The notes: generated from the letters alone by a model not told the origin. Counted from the first letter of the stretch, positions 23,940 through 36,816 are shown. The stretch: 64,000 nt of DNA from Platerodrilus igneus (GCA_036346225.1 JARFIW010001257.1:1084001-1148000); one strand, 5' to 3'. Made by a program: numbers and translations.

Positions 23940-26900
23940 CTCAGTTATCCCTATAGTAGGGGATAAAGAATACTACTATAGCAAGCCTGCTTATTGTAAA
24001 AGGCGATTAAAAGGCGCAGCAAGGGGCAGCAGCCTTGCTGGCTAAAAGATATTCGAGGAGGGTCGGTTGGTCTCGGGCGATCCTCAATAATTTACAAGCT
24101 TGTTGGGGGTTGGCCGTGACGGATACGGCTTTTTGCTAAAATCTTTAAAAACTGCGTTGTGGAAAGATATGGGAGCCTACCACAATATTTCCTAGGTGTG
24201 CGTGGCCTAAAACACGAAATACATATGATGGAGAGCTCACAAGTAAAATTCTTGTCCGGAGGTAAAATACTCCCTCATTCGAATCTCCGGGAAGGGGTAC
24301 TTGGGGCTCGTCATCGTAAGAATATAAAACAACAGTTCGATTTAGTGATAGGGACTTGGAATGTAAGGTCATTACTTAGAGTAGATAAGTTAACGAATTT
24401 ATTAGTCGAAATGAGAAAGGAAAAGCTGGACATTTTAGGTATTAGTGAGGTGAGATGGCCAGATAGTAATGACTTTTGGAAAGATAATTATAGAATAATT
24501 ACAACTTCTTCAACTAATGGACAGGCAGGCGTAGGAATAGTGTTAGGTAAAAGATTAGGGCATAAAGTTAAAGAGTACTTACAATTTAGTGATAGAATAA
24601 TTATGGTTAGATTGAGTACAAAATCCACAGACACTGTTTTAGTTCAGGTTTACATGCCAACAACTCAGTACGAGGATGAGGAAGTAGAAAAGGTATACGA
24701 GGATATAAATAGTATAGTGAGAAAAGTAAAAGGAGATGAGAATTTAATAGTTATGGGCGATTTTAATGCGTCAGTGGGAGAAGGTAGTGAGGGAAAAATG
24801 GTAGGAAAATTTGGGTATGGCAGACGAAATGATAGAGGAGAAAGATTAGTTGAGTTTTGCCAGGAACATAGATTAGTAACTGTAAACACCCTATTCGAAC
24901 AACATGTTAGGAGAAGATATACCTGGAAAGCGCCAGGTGATAGGGCTAGATACCAAATAGATTATATTTTAGTTAAACAAAGATTTAGAAACCAAGTTAA
25001 AACTGTCGTAGTTATCCAGGGGCTGACATAGATAGCGATCATAACTTAGTTAAAATGAAGTGTAAACTAAAATTCAAAAAATTGAGAAAGGTTAAAAGAG
25101 AGAGATGGGATCTAGGTAAGCTTAATGATAGTAGGGTAAAAGAGGAATATAAACAATTATTAGATAATAAGAGCAAAGAGATAGCTGTAGGAGGGAACGT
25201 AGAAAATAGATGGAAAGAAATAAAACTGACTGTACATGATACAGCAACACAGACTATAGGTAAGAAAAAAATAGAAGCGAGAAAACCGTGGGTAACAAAG
25301 GAGATATTAGATTTAATAGATAATAGAAGAAAGCTTAAACCTTTCAGAGAAGTGGATAGTGAAAGTAAGCAAAAATATAATACAGTTAGAAATAAGATAG
25401 TACATGAGTGTAGAAAAGCTAGAAATAAATGGATGGAGGAGAATTGTAAGGGAACAAAATGATTTGAGAGTAGGTAAGACAGATAGGGCTTACAGGGCAG
25501 TTAAAAAGTTTTTTGGGGAAGATAGGAAAAAATATAATGGTATTAGAGATGAGAATAATGAGCTTCTAATAAATAAAGTTGAGGTAGCAGATAGATGGAA
25601 AAGATATTTAGAAGATTTATATAAGGGAGACGATATGGATGAGTTAGAAAACGACCAAGAAGAGGATATAGAAATAGGGTTCTCAATATTAAGAGAGGAA
25701 TTTGATAGAGCGGTTCGGAATCTTAAAACAAATAAAGCGCCAGGGATAGACGATATTCCCGCAGAATTAATAAAATATGCAAGTCAGAAAACTTTAGATA
25801 AATTATATAAACTAGTAAAAGCAATATATGACACAGGTGAGGTTCCAATACATTTCGAAAAAAATATTATTATCCCAATCCCAAAAAAGTCAGGAGCTGA
25901 TAGGTGTGAGAATTTTAGAACGGTTAGTTTAACTTCTCATGCTTCCAAAATACTAACAATAATAATTAAAAATAGAGTAGAAGCTTTGACTGAGAATTAT
26001 TTAGGCGAAGACCAATATGGTTTTCGTAAAGACAGAGGGACTAGAGAACCGATACTAATGATTAGGGTAATTATCGAAAAAAGGTTACAAAAAAATAAAA
26101 AGACTCATTTTGCGTTTGTAGATTTAGAAAAAGCATTTGATAGGGTTAATTGGACTGTTATGTTCAGGGTTTTGCAAAAAATAGGAATCGCTCATAGGGA
26201 TAGAAAAATTATTTACAGTCTATATAAAAACCAAAGTGTAGTAATTAGATTTGATGAAATAGAAAAGAAAGCTAAGATTAGAAATGGTGTTAGACAGGGT
26301 TGTATACTGTCTCCCTTGATTTTTAATGTTTATATTGAGGAAGCTTTAAACTTAGCTAGAGAGAGAAAAGAGATAGGTATTAGTGTACAGGGACAGAAAA
26401 TAGACATGTTACGTTTTGCAGATGATATAGCCATTATAGCAGAGTCTAGAAAAGAGTTAGGAGAGTTTTAAATATTTTAGATGAGATACTACGGAGTAAC
26501 TATAGTATGAGAATTAACTCAGTAAAGACAAAGATAATGACAAGTGAGTTACAGCCTAGTTCTAAACCAAAATTAAAAATAGGTAATACCGAGTTAGAGG
26601 AGGTGGATGAATTTTGCTATTTAGGTAGTATAATTACAAAAGAGGACGTAGCAGAAGGGATATAGTAGCTAGAATAGCTCAAGCTAGAAAAATGTTTTTA
26701 AAAGAAAACTTACTAATAGCTAATAGTATTAGTTTAGATAATAGAAAAGTTTCTTAAAGTCGTATGTATGGAGCGTTCTACTATACGGTAGTGAGACTTG
26801 GACAATTAAAGAAGTAGATAAGAAAAAGATAGAAGCTTTTGAAACTTGGTGTTATAGGAGAATGTTAAAGATTAGTTGGACAGATAGAGTAACAAACGAG

Positions 26901-27180
26901 GAATTTTATAGAAGGATAGGTGAGGATCCCTGTATATGGAAACAATTGAAGGTCAGGAGAGATAGAATGATAGGGCACCAGTTAAGACATGAGGGACTAT
27001 TTAGTAAAGTCTTAGATTATAGACTACCAAATAAAAATAGAGTAGGAAGGCCTAGACAAAGCTATATTAGTCAAATTATTAGAGATGTAGGTTGTGAAGG
27101 GTATGTAGACCTTTTTACACTAGCTCAGAATAGAAAAGAATTTAGAGCTGCGTCAAACCGACTTTAAGTAAGTTCGAAAA
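23940..27180 (+). mobile_element. RTE-like LINE, nearly full length
   Basis: A G/C-richer 5' leader (about 23940-24158, containing AAGGCGCAGCAAGGGGCAGC) is followed by one long endonuclease-RT frame. The 3' end is GCTGCGTCAAACCGACTTTA. A second, truncated copy at 27535-27705 shows that the original 3' end has a stem CGACCTTAACTAAGGTCG and a short ATGATGATG repeat, as is usual for this class. The base use (AGA/GAT/TTA codons, purine-rich sense strand) differs from the other two LINEs. Confidence 0.85.
24159..27167 (+). pseudogene. RTE-like endonuclease-reverse transcriptase
   Basis: The endonuclease is at about 24340-25030: LVIGTWNVRSLL, LDILGISEVRW, VLVQVYMPTT, LIVMGDFNASVGEG and YQIDYILVKQ. 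This class is often labelled craniofacial-development-protein-2-like in databases. After a one-base shift at about 25017 the frame continues (IDSDHNLVKMKCKLK, 25055-25462). It shifts again at about 25440, and RT then runs to 26471: NKAPGIDDIPAELIKY, QYGFRKDRGTREPI, FAFVDLEKAFDRVNWTVMF, NGVRQGCILSPLIFNVYIEE and catalytic FADD in MLRFADDIAIIAE. Further breaks occur at 26471, about 26655 and 26756. The C-terminal block is at 26862-27167 (WTDRVTNEEFYRRIGED, RVGRPRQSYISQIIRDVG). The palm motifs are intact, but at least four lesions interrupt the protein. Confidence 0.85.
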
Positions 27181-27209
27181 CAAAACAAAAAGAAAAATAA
27201 GAATCAGTT

Positions 27210-27395
27210 AACTAAATGTCACCAGGACATGTCTCACAATTAGTTAGTGGTCTGGCATGTTGGTAGCGTTTCGTTGCTTAAGCCTTACCATAACAAATAA
27301 TTTAATAAACGTCACCATGGCATAACTCACAATTAGGTAGCAGTCTGGCAAGTTGGCAGCGATTCGTTGCTTAAGCCTTACCATAACATATAATT
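27210..27395. repeat. Two tandem copies of a ~93-bp unit
   Basis: The units at about 27210-27302 and 27303-27395 share TCACAATTAG, AGTCTGGCA/GGTCTGGCA and the block CGTTGCTTAAGCCTTACCAT. They directly follow the RTE-like LINE and precede the second 3' end, so they may be part of a longer 3' UTR of one variant. Confidence 0.7.
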
Positions 27396-27534
27396 TAACA
27401 CTTTTCTTTTTTGAAGCGGATAACCAGGTTATATTTCATTTCCTTATAAATGGTAATCATGTAAACATGTTAGAGTTCTTTAACAACCATCAGGTTGCTA
27501 ATATCTATGTAGAGCAGGCTGGATAGGAAAAAGA

Positions 27535-27705
27535 TAGAAGGATATAGGAAGACCTAGACCAAACTATATTAGTCAAATTATTAGAAATTTAGGTTGTGAA
27601 GGGTATGTAGAGCTTTTTAGATTAGCACAGAATAGAAAAGAAGTTAGAGCTGCGTCAAACCGACCTTAACTAAGGTCGATAACAAAATGATGATGATTTT
27701 GAGTT
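27535..27705 (+). mobile_element. 5'-truncated second copy of the RTE-like LINE 3' end
   Basis: The last about 170 bp of the LINE recur: GGAAGACCTAGACC, then ACTATATTAGTCAAATTATT, GAAGGGTATGTAGA and GCTGCGTCAAACCGACC. The copy ends with the near-palindrome CGACCTTAACTAAGGTCG and ATGATGATG. It has diverged from the upstream copy by scattered substitutions. Confidence 0.85.
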
Positions 27706-28240
27706 AATATTTTACAAAAATTATAAGTTGGCTATTTTTTACGAATTCTTTAATAAAAGTGCTGTTCTTGGGATTGTGCCTACAAATTACCCAAAAATTT
27801 TCTATGCATTTAATCTTAGACCTACCAGTTATACCTTTAAGCAGAGTGCATAGATAAATGAATTTTTTTGGATAGGTGTGCCCTTTTCGATGGTAATACT
27901 TTTTTTGAGTAATTTTAGTTTGAAAACCCGCACAATTTTTCATAGAACCAAAATTATGGAAAAATTATGATTTTCTCTTGCAATAATAAGTAAATGTTTG
28001 AGGAAGTCCTCATTTATTAAACACGCAACATTCACGCATACAACAGAAAACGAACTACCTTCAAAAGGTCAGTATTTCTTTTATTGCAAATTAATATTCG
28101 AAGGTCTGCGCGATTTTGACACAAAACGCAAAAGTTGTTATAACTTTGAAACCATCAACAATTGAATAACAACATATATAGTTATTTGAATAGGTATTAA
28201 TCTCTGCTATCAAACTCTTCAATTTGGACCATTACTTTTG
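27706..28240. other. AT-rich DNA, no gene recognised
   Basis: No credible coding or transposon signal is visible. It forms the lead-in to the 135-bp tandem repeat array, and divergent outer units of that array may lie here. Confidence 0.3.
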
Positions 28241-28249
28241 GGGCACCCA

Positions 28250-29668
28250 ATTACACAAATATCTACCAACCATAGTGCACCAAACACACTCGTGGGGGTT
28301 GCAGCAACCATTATGCAAAAAAAATTTATATCGCATCGTTGACGAGCTACAATTTTTAGAGTATAGGGATAGTTTTGAAGGAGACTATTAGAAAATTGCT
28401 TGTAACAATTTTAAAAACTCTACATTGCAACACTTACAGGCCAATTTTTTTTTAATGTAGGGGTTGATTCCACCCTCAAACTGAATTTCGCGCCACGTCG
28501 CTGGAGTATATTTTTGTAATAGAGTAGTAGAGGATTGCATGTGAAAAATTTGAAAATTTTCTAACGAGTTGTTTACAAACTAAATTTTTTTTAGTGTAGG
28601 GGTTGCTTCCATCCCCTAAGAAAATTTGGTGAAGTGTTGCTGGTGGATATTTGTGTAATATGTTATTATAAGATTGCATGTGAATATTTTTGACAATTTT
28701 GTATCATATCGTTCACGAGCTCAAGTTTTTCAGTATGGGGGTTACTACTACCCCCCCAAAACTGACTGACATAGCGTTGCTTGAGAACAGTTTTGAAGGA
28801 GATTGCATGTGAAATTTAAAAAAAAAATTTTATTGAGTCGTTTACGAACTATATTGTTGTCTAATATAGGGGTTGCTTTCACCCCCAAGACTAGTTTTCG
28901 TGCCCCGTTGTTGTTGTATGTTTTTCTAATGGGGTATTAAAAAATTGCATGTGAAAATTTTTAAATTTTTATCCAACGCTTTACGAGGTACAATGTATTT
29001 AGTTTAGGGGTTGCTGCCACCTCCATGACTGGCATGGCATTCCATTGACAGTGGATGTTTTTGCTATAGACTATTAAGCATTGCATGTAAAAGTTTTGAA
29101 AATTTTCTAACGAGTCTTTTACCACCTATAATTCCTTAAGTATTGGGGTTGCTGCCATCCCCATGACTGGATTTAATGCACTGCTGCTAGTGGATGTTTG
29201 CGCTAAATGACCCTTTAATAGTATATTTACTATTAAAGAATCGTGTGTGAATAATATTTAAATTTTGTATCGCATCGTTCACGACTACAATTTTTTACAG
29301 AATAAGAGTTACTGCTACCCTCCAGGACTAACTGACACAGCAGGGCTTGATGATAGTTTTGAGGAGACTATTAGAATATTGCATGTGATGATTTTGAAAA
29401 CTTTACGTAGCACCGTTTACAATTTTTGTAATATAGGAGTTGATTTCACCCCCAAAACGTTACTGGTGTTTATTTTTGCAATAGAGTATTAGACGATTGC
29501 ATGTGAAAATTTAAAAAAAAATTTATCCAGCTCTTTAGAGGGAACACTTTAATTAGCTTGGGAGTTGCTGCCACTATTAAGCATTGCATGTTGAATTTCT
29601 TCATTTTTCTAGCGGGTCATTTAGGAGCTAACAATTTATTTAGTATAGGGGTGTTGCCGCCCTTAAAG
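28250..29668. repeat. Degenerate tandem repeat, unit about 135 bp
   Basis: A unit containing GATTGCATGTGAAAATTT, a G/CGTTTACGAGCTACAATTTT-like part, a TATAGGGGTTGCTGCCACC part and a TGGATGTTTTTGTAATAG part recurs. The TTGCATGTG core falls near 28398, 28533, 28673, 28802, 28943, 29081, 29241, 29379, 29497 and 29581. Most spacings are 129-141 bp, shorter at the end. Units are strongly diverged with private indels, so this is an old satellite-like array. No coding frame runs through it. Confidence 0.8.
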
Positions 29669-30117
29669 CGAGTTGTAGTCGAAGTGAACAGACGTATTTA
29701 AATGCGCTCTCTGTAATTATTATTGTAATTCTAAATTTATACAGTGAGTTCTAGTTTGATAGTTTATTTAGCGAATGTGTATTCACAACCCGTATTAACT
29801 TTCAACATGTCATTTTGAACATTCGCTCTGACCGGCCGGTACTTTTGTAGTTTGCTTATACAATTTATGCAATTTGATGACACAAAAGTGAACTCTAAAT
29901 TTTAATAAAACCCGTATTGATAGTCTATTAGTGCATATTTTATCACCATGTGTTTAACAAGTGGTATGTACTTAGAGTAAAATTATATTACATTACAATA
30001 ATCAGCGTTCAAACTGAGATATAGATATCATACATTTATTTAAAATACTGTACATGCAATTAGTTTCATTTCAACAACTGATATTGCTATCTCTAAGATA
30101 TAATTTCAAAATATATA

Positions 30118-30850
30118 ATGAGTACCTTAGATAGTCTTGAAAAAAAATTTCCTTTAACTATGCAGGAGTTTGAAGCTAAACTTGCAGCTGCCTCAAAGGC
30201 TCAATTATCAACTACTCACACATGTGTTCCATCTACGCTTGATGATCTGCAGTTGCAATTTGCACAATTTAAACAAAGCGTTTTTGACTCACTAAATAAC
30301 ATCAAAAACCTAATTGTAAACGTTGGAGATCAGATCGATCAATTGGAGGCTTATTCACGCCGTAATTGCCCCTTAATTCACGGGATTAAAGATAGCACTG
30401 GTGAAGACACTCGTAGCTTAGCTTTAGATTTTATAAAATCTCATCTTGGACTTCCTGATTTCCCGGATTCTATGATTGACCGATGTCATAGACTTGGTCC
30501 CATTCGTAAAGATACCAGCAACAAACCACGACCTATAATTATAAAAATGGTGTCCTATAAATATCGTCATCAAGTGTGGATAAATAAAAAATTATTAAAA
30601 AGGAAAACCGTTCATGATTACGGAATCATTAACTAAGCGCAGACTTCTGACGTATAATACTGCTAAAGAACACTTTGGTGCATCAAAAGTTTGAACATTA
30701 GACGGACGAATTTTATTCACCTGGCTAATAACAGTATAAAGAGTGTTATCAATTTGTCACAGTTAAATTCTTGCATCCAAGTTTGTGAGACTGAGACCGC
30801 AATTAAACGAGTTAAATATAGTACTCGAAGTCAAAGTAAAAGTAACTAAG
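30118..30850 (+). pseudogene. LINE ORF1 protein (coiled coil, RRM-like)
   Basis: The frame opens with MSTLDSLEKKFPLTMQEFEA, has a coiled-coil-like central part (LDDLQLQFAQFKQSVFDSLN, IDQLEAYSRRNCPLIHGI), then the nucleic-acid-binding-like core (SMIDRCHRLGPI, KPRPIIIKMVSYKYRHQVW). The listed frame stops at 30636. A shift restores similarity to the usual C-terminal tail (TYNTAKEHFGASKV..TLDGRILF) until about 30850. This architecture is that of LINE ORF1 RNA-binding proteins. Confidence 0.75.
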
Positions 30851-31296
30851 TTGTATGCCTGGTATCTACCGCCTTATTTTGATAGCTATATGATATGATA
30901 GGGTACGCTATAATATTATATAATCTGGCGTTTCTTTTCAACTACATTTATATTTTTTACTGTTATTTGATATTTGATATTTGCTATTGATTTTGATTTT
31001 GTGAGCTAACTATATAGTATCGGCTGGCTCCCTTTATATCGCATTAGATCTTGTTTTGCTTTTGGCGCTTATTTGTTTTGCGCATATTTGTTTGTACTGT
31101 CTGTTTATTATTATGATTAGGTTTAGTATTAAGCGTTTGTTACGGTTAGTGTTTGTAGTTAAGAATGTGTGCGGGTATGTGTATAAGTGTGAATGTTCGA
31201 GCTTAGTTACAGGAATGCATTGCTTCATACTGTTTGGTATAGTGGTTTGCCCTATATTTAAATACATATTTTTTTATTTCTGGGTGATATTTATTA

Positions 31297-34217
31297 ATGG
31301 CTGAAAATTTTTCTGATTTATGCTTAATTGAGTTGGATTTTCCTGAAAGAGTTGTTGGTATTTATCTAGAACAACCCTACTCCCTGCCACCTGTCCCGTC
31401 TTGTTCCGCTCTCCTTTGTCAATCACTCTCTCGTCATCCGAAATCGTTTCAATGCTGTCATATTAATGCCTGCTCACTACTTTCTCATTTAGATGAGTTT
31501 CTTTACCTTTTTGAGTCTTGTCTTCCACACTGTGTTGCTGTGTCAGAAACGTGGCTGAAACCAACTTTGTTTGACTCCTTGGTCAAGTTAGAAGGATATA
31601 AAATTATACGAAACGACAGAACAGGGAAAAGTGGTGGAGGGTGGCTCTTTATGTTCGTAATGATCTTAATTGTAAATTTATTGCATCTTCCCCTCCATGT
31701 ATAAGGCGCGTCCGGAATTTCTTTTCTTGAGATTGTAGCTGCGCAGACAAAAGTTCTAGTTGGAGTTGTATATAAGCCCCAAAAATTGGGTTTTTGGTTG
31801 ATGTTGAGGAGGTAATTTTCAATATGCCCGCATTATACAGATATAATCGTGCTTGGAGACTGGAACATCAATTTACTGAATGATACTTCGAGGTCCATTA
31901 TTTTCGAACTATGATGGATGCATGTAATCTTAGCATTTTACCACTTGAACCCACTCACCATGCACCCCTTTCATCATCGATTATTGACCATATTATAATT
32001 TCGAATAAGGACAGAGCACTAAATTTTGGACAAATACCGATATTAGAAATCTCTAAACACGATCTTATTTTTGTATCATATTCACTTAAAACATATAAAT
32101 TTCAACCTAAATTAATTACTTTCCGGAATTTTAAGAGTGTTAATTCTGAACTTCTACAGACAGATATAGAACGTGCGAGCTGGCATGAAATCGATGAGGA
32201 AGCAGATGTTGATGCTAAACTCCACAAGTTCAATACACTTGTTAACAATATTTTTGACATTCATGCTCCATTTAAAACTGTTAGGGTAACTAGATTAAAA
32301 TCTCCGTGGTTAACCCCTAAAATTAATGAAATGAGACGAATGAGAGACAGTGCACTTGCATTTTATAAGAAAGTTAATACTGCATTGAATTATGACCGTT
32401 ACAAAAGTATACGTAATAGGACCAAGCAGTTGATCAGAAACTCTAAATTGAAATATTATCATTCTATAGCTTCATATACCGATTCCCGAAGGACTTGGGC
32501 TGCTTTAAAGAAAGCTGGTATAGGAAAACCATTATTGCAGATGCCCTACAGCATACACGTAGATACCCTGAATCGACATTTTTCTGGATTAAAGATGCAA
32601 GACAATACAGCTAAACTGAATACTATCAAACGCTTAATCAGTACACCGCCCCCTTCATTTCCACAATTTGTGTTTACTGAAGTGTCGACCGATGATGTCC
32701 ACAAGTCTGTTCTGCGCATTAAATCAAAAACTTTGGGTTTTGATAAAATATCGAGCTCAATGCTTACACAAATCTGCCCAATTGCTCTAGAATCTTTAAC
32801 AAGTATAATTAATACATCTTTTAGCACTGCTCGTTTTCCATTAGTATGGAAACACTCCATAGTTAGACCATTACCAAAGAAAGCAAACCCTTTAGGTCCA
32901 GATGATTATCGTCCGATTAGCATTTTACCAGCGCTTTCGAAATCCGCCGAATACCTAGCACTTGATCAAATGTTGTTATTTTTAAAACAGTACACATTAC
33001 TAGACAAATACCAATCGCGTTTCCGTGCGAATTATAGTACATGTACTGCACTTCTGCGGGTAACTGATGATGTCAGAAAGGCCATGGATTGTCAAAAACT
33101 TACTTTACTGATTTTATTAGATTTCAGTGCAGCCTTTAACAGTGTTGACTTTAACATCCTTTTAACTAAATTAAAATGTCTAAATAATTTTTCAGAGTCA
33201 GCAATCTCTTGGGTAGAATCATACTTATCACAACGCACGCAGCAAGTTAAAGATGAAAATGGTCACATCTCACAATCTGTTGACCTTGATACAGGCGTAC
33301 CTCAAGGCAGTGTACTCGGTCCCCTTTTGTTTAGCTTGTACATTCAAGACTTTTCCACAGCATTGAAGTTTTGTCGTTACCACTGCTATGCAGATGACGT
33401 GCAGATTTATTTCCATTTTTCTCCAACAGAAATAATTAAAGCATTCCAGGCAGTTAATGATGATCTATCAAGGGTTGACGATTGGTGTAAAAATAATTTA
33501 TTAACCGTAAATCCGGCCAAATGCCAGGCTTTGCTTCTGGGAACACAAAATTTAATTAGATCAGTTCAATCCGTGGATCTTCCCATGTTAATGCTTGGAA
33601 AATCTAACATAAACTTTTCACCTATAATTAAAAATCTAGGTATCCTGTTGGATCCAAACCTTAGATGGAAAGATCAGGTATCAAGCGTGTGTAGAAAAGT
33701 TCTATTTACTCTGCATACTCTTAAGCGTCTAAAACGGTTTATACCGACTAAATTAAAGTTAAAGTTAGTACAATCATTAATTCTTCCACATTTCGATTAT
33801 TGCGATGCATTATATACCAATCTTTCATCTAATTTAAGTTTACGTCTACAACGCTCGCAAAATAGTTGTGTACGGTTTATCTTCGAACTAAAATATTGGG
33901 AAAGAGTCACCCCATTTTACACAAGAATGTCGTGGCTTAAACTAAACAATAGGCGAAAACTTCACTTGGCAGTGCTTGTCTATAAACTTATTTCTAACCG
34001 CAACCCGTTCTACCTAAGCCAGCATTTTTCTTTTCTTTCAAATCGGCGCTATAACACTAGGCGAGATGACTTGTTATCTATCCCCATACACCATACCCAT
34101 ACATTCCATTTGTCTTTTCTTGTTTCCGGTTCCTCTTGTGGAATACTATTCCTCTTGATATTAGGCAGGCTCCGACCGTGCAACGTTTTCGTAAACTCTT
34201 GCAGGAATATCTTTTAA
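31297..34217 (+). pseudogene. LINE ORF2: endonuclease and reverse transcriptase
   Basis: The endonuclease begins at 31297 (FQCCHINACSLLSHLDEFLY, CVAVSETWLKP, IRNDRTGKSGGG). It is broken by a frameshift near 31640 and by stops until 31900, including a weak VVLGDWNINLL-like block at 31850. The long intact frame 31911-34217 (768 codons) holds the endonuclease end (SSSIIDHIIIS), a linker, and RT: NPLGPDDYRPISILPALSKS, LILLDFSAAFNSVDF, DTGVPQGSVLGPLLFSLYI and catalytic YADD in CYADDVQIYF (about 33388). The thumb and C-terminal region follow (LRLQRSQNSCVRFIF, MSWLKLNNRRKLHLAVLVYK). RT motifs are intact. The endonuclease is not, so the element cannot work as read. Confidence 0.88.
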
Positions 34218-34255
34218 ACTTTCAGGTGTAGAGGCAAGTGCATTTTCCTAAACTG

Positions 34256-34382
34256 ATGCTCGATGAGTGTGTGCGTGGGTTTGTATGTGTGAGAGAGAGT
34301 TGTGTGTACATGTGTGTGTGTTGTGTGTGAATGTGTGGGGCGTAGGGTGCGTTTGTGTGAAGGTGTGTGCGTGTGTGTAGTG
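34256..34382. repeat. GT-rich simple sequence in the LINE 3' UTR
   Basis: Imperfect TG/TGTG runs lie between the ORF2 stop and the (TTCAA) tail, so they are probably part of the LINE 3' UTR. The short reading frame over this stretch is a by-product of base composition. Confidence 0.8.
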
Positions 34383-34561
34383 ATTTCTTTTATTATTTAT
34401 TTTTTTTTTTTTACCTTATTCAAGAGTACAGCTGTATGCAAGTTAGGTGTAAGACAGGGCCTAATGGCCCTAATCGCGTTTGATGCAGTTTGTATCAAAA
34501 CTTTATATCTTACAATGTATATTTAGTTTAATAATAAAGACGTTTCAATTCAATTCAATTC

Positions 34562-34855
34562 AAAAGATAGACTTTTGTGTATCGTTGCTTGCAAATATTT
34601 TGTAGTATGCGATTAGAGGATTGCACTTGCAAATTTTAAAAATTCTCTATTCAGCCATTTACAAACTACAATGTTTGTTGAATAAAGATTGCTGCTACCC
34701 TCAACACTAGCTTTTGTGCACCTTTGCTTATGAACTTTTCTTTTATAGACAATTAGAGGTTGTTTGCATGCAAACATTTTGAATATTTTCTATTGCATCA
34801 TTTAATAGCTAAAATTTATTTAGTGTGGGAGTCGTAGCTACCCCTTGAGTAGTAG
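34562..34855. repeat. Continuation of the 135-bp tandem repeat after the LINE
   Basis: About two more units are present: AGAGGATTGCACTTGCAAAT at about 34615, a TTTACAAACTACAATGTTTG part and GATTGCTGCTACCC. A second core lies near 34765 (TTTGCATGCAAACATTTT) with GTGGGAGTCGTAGCTACCCC. They resume the unit interrupted at 29668. Confidence 0.75.
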
Positions 34856-35249
34856 GGTAAGGTAGAACTATTTACAGAATTATAAGTGCAGGTGATTCAG
34901 AAACAATTTGCAAAATTGGAAATATTTTTTATCAATATATAAATTATATTTTCTAAATTTTACAAAAATTTTGCTGGGAAACAGTGAATAACTTCATATA
35001 AATGTATAAATGCAATATCACATCATATAAACAGGTCCATAACCTAAGCGGTAAGTTGAAAATTTTAAACACTCAAACACTTAATATATATTAGTGAATA
35101 AAAGTTTGCATCAAATTCTATGGATGCAGCTTCTACGAAACTGTTCGTCGCACTATCATCTAAGCAGACTCACTGGCGCCACCCTGTTGCCATTCAGCGG
35201 TTGTAAAGATGATAACACAATAGAATATTCTGTATATTAAAATATTTAT
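34856..35249. other. No gene recognised
   Basis: This AT-rich flank of the LTR element contains one GC-richer patch at about 35140-35205 (CACTGGCGCCACCCTGTTGC) that I cannot assign. Confidence 0.3.
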
Positions 35250-36816
35250 TGCTGTGTTAATAAGGTCATTTAGGGGTAGTTAGGACCAATAGTATAGCGC
35301 ACTTCATATAAATTACATGAGGGCTCAGAAAACAAGACAGTTTTCTGAAGAAAGTAAATGACAACGCCATGTATATAAACCATAATTGTAATTAATTTAG
35401 TTAATGAAAAATATTTTAGAAGATTTATTAGAATAAACAAATTGGCAAGTTGTAAAACAACGTGAACGGGAGCTGAAACGCGACACGCATGAATAACGCA
35501 TCATTATTACGCCAAGAATCCCAATTAAAACAAGCAGGTTTAAAAATGCGTAAGGTAGCAAACGCATATAATTTAATACATAAATTGTATTAAGTCTAGG
35601 TGACTAGAAAGCAAAAATCAACACCTGACATATTGGAAACAAACACGGCATAGTGATAAAATCAAAGTTCACTAAACTTATTTGTACAAACAATGGTCTA
35701 CGTGATCTAGAAATATGAAAATCCAAAAGAATGAATGCAATTAACTCAAAATGCTACATGCCGAAATCAGCGAGTTAATTTTAATATACAACAAAATGCG
35801 ATAGAAATACCCAAAACCCGGTATGTAAAAATCACGTATAATAGCGAACTCTGCGCTTGTCAATAGATAGGCGATTCTTTTAAATAGGACCGGATTTGTA
35901 AACAAATCAGTTCATCATGAATTAAGGCTTAGTTCACATCACTTAAAAGAAAATATTTACGTGAAATGATTTATTGTGAAGTAATAAATGATACAATGGT
36001 AATTGGGAAAAAAGAGGTTTGTCGTTTTAACCCTTTAAAAACGACTCTGAATAATTACTGGATCCAATGAGGAAATGCAACCAGCATTTAATTCAATTAT
36101 TAATTACTGGGAAGTTTAACAAAAGACGCTAAAATAATTAAAAGAGATGCTAAGAAAAATGCAGACCATATCTAAAGCAGATCTGGATTAAACGTTGGGA
36201 CTATTAAATCACTAAGCTGAATACGGGAACAGTTGAAACAACAGGTTAGCCAATCTGAATGTTTTATTATTTTTATTTGTGAATATTTCGTTGTATATTT
36301 CTAATCTAAATAATTTAAAAATTAATATTTCGTTGCATATTTCTAATTTGAATAATCTAAAAATTGCTTTCACAAAAATTTGATGTGAGGGTCAACAAAG
36401 ATCGTTTTTTTTTTAATACACGTTATAAATAACGCAAAATTTTAAAGAAGTTGAATAACGTTCATGGAGTTTCAGATAATAATAATAAGGTTAATTTTTG
36501 CTCTTTTTGATTAACTTTGGGAATGGTAATTATTAATTTTTATTCAATTATTAAAAGAAAGTTCTATTTAGAGAATTCTTAAACATTTCATACATTGTAA
36601 ATATTTTTAAGAATATTATAATAATTTGTGCTTAATGGTGTTTTGGTTTAAAGATTAGAACAGGAAGTAGAGGTAGAAGGTAAATTTAAAGTCTTTGTTT
36701 GTCGTATTGTCGCAAGCTCCGTGCGTAATTAAAAACTGAGCTAGCTGAGGTAATTAAAACTATATATTTAAAATCAAAAATTGACAGAATAAAAATATTA
36801 ACTTTTTTAATTTACA
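35250..36816 (+). repeat. Left LTR
   Basis: This 1.57-kb repeat is matched along its length by 39944-41491 with scattered substitutions and small indels. For example, CAACGCCATGTATATAAACC here corresponds to CAACGTTCTGTATATAAACC there; both carry a TATATAAA box about 125-145 bp from the start. It ends ...TTTTTTAATTTACA and is followed by AAAAGGGCGCACCAG. Confidence 0.92.

Larger units (their letters stand above)
29669..34560 (+). mobile_element. CR1/I-group LINE with (TTCAA)n tail, inside the satellite
   Basis: The 5' part starts near AGTTGTAGTCGAAGTGAACAG. ORF1 (30118-30636) and ORF2 (31297-34217) follow. A GT-rich 3' UTR ends in TTCAATTCAATTCAATTCAA at about 34540-34558. The 135-bp repeat stops at 29668 and resumes at about 34562 in the expected phase of the unit, so the LINE inserted within a repeat unit. 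The clade is inferred from motif style and tail only. Confidence 0.85.

Noticed and set aside
28250..29668. CRISPR-like or coding repeat array
   Set aside because: Units are about 135 bp, contiguous and heavily diverged, in an animal-type genome; there are no short identical repeats with unique spacers.
31034..31304. Opposing hydrophobic frames between LINE ORF1 and ORF2
   Set aside because: They sit in the inter-ORF spacer of the LINE and are AT/T-rich by composition.
34302..34526. Cys/Val-rich small protein
   Set aside because: It is produced by the GT-rich 3' UTR of the LINE; composition explains the residues.
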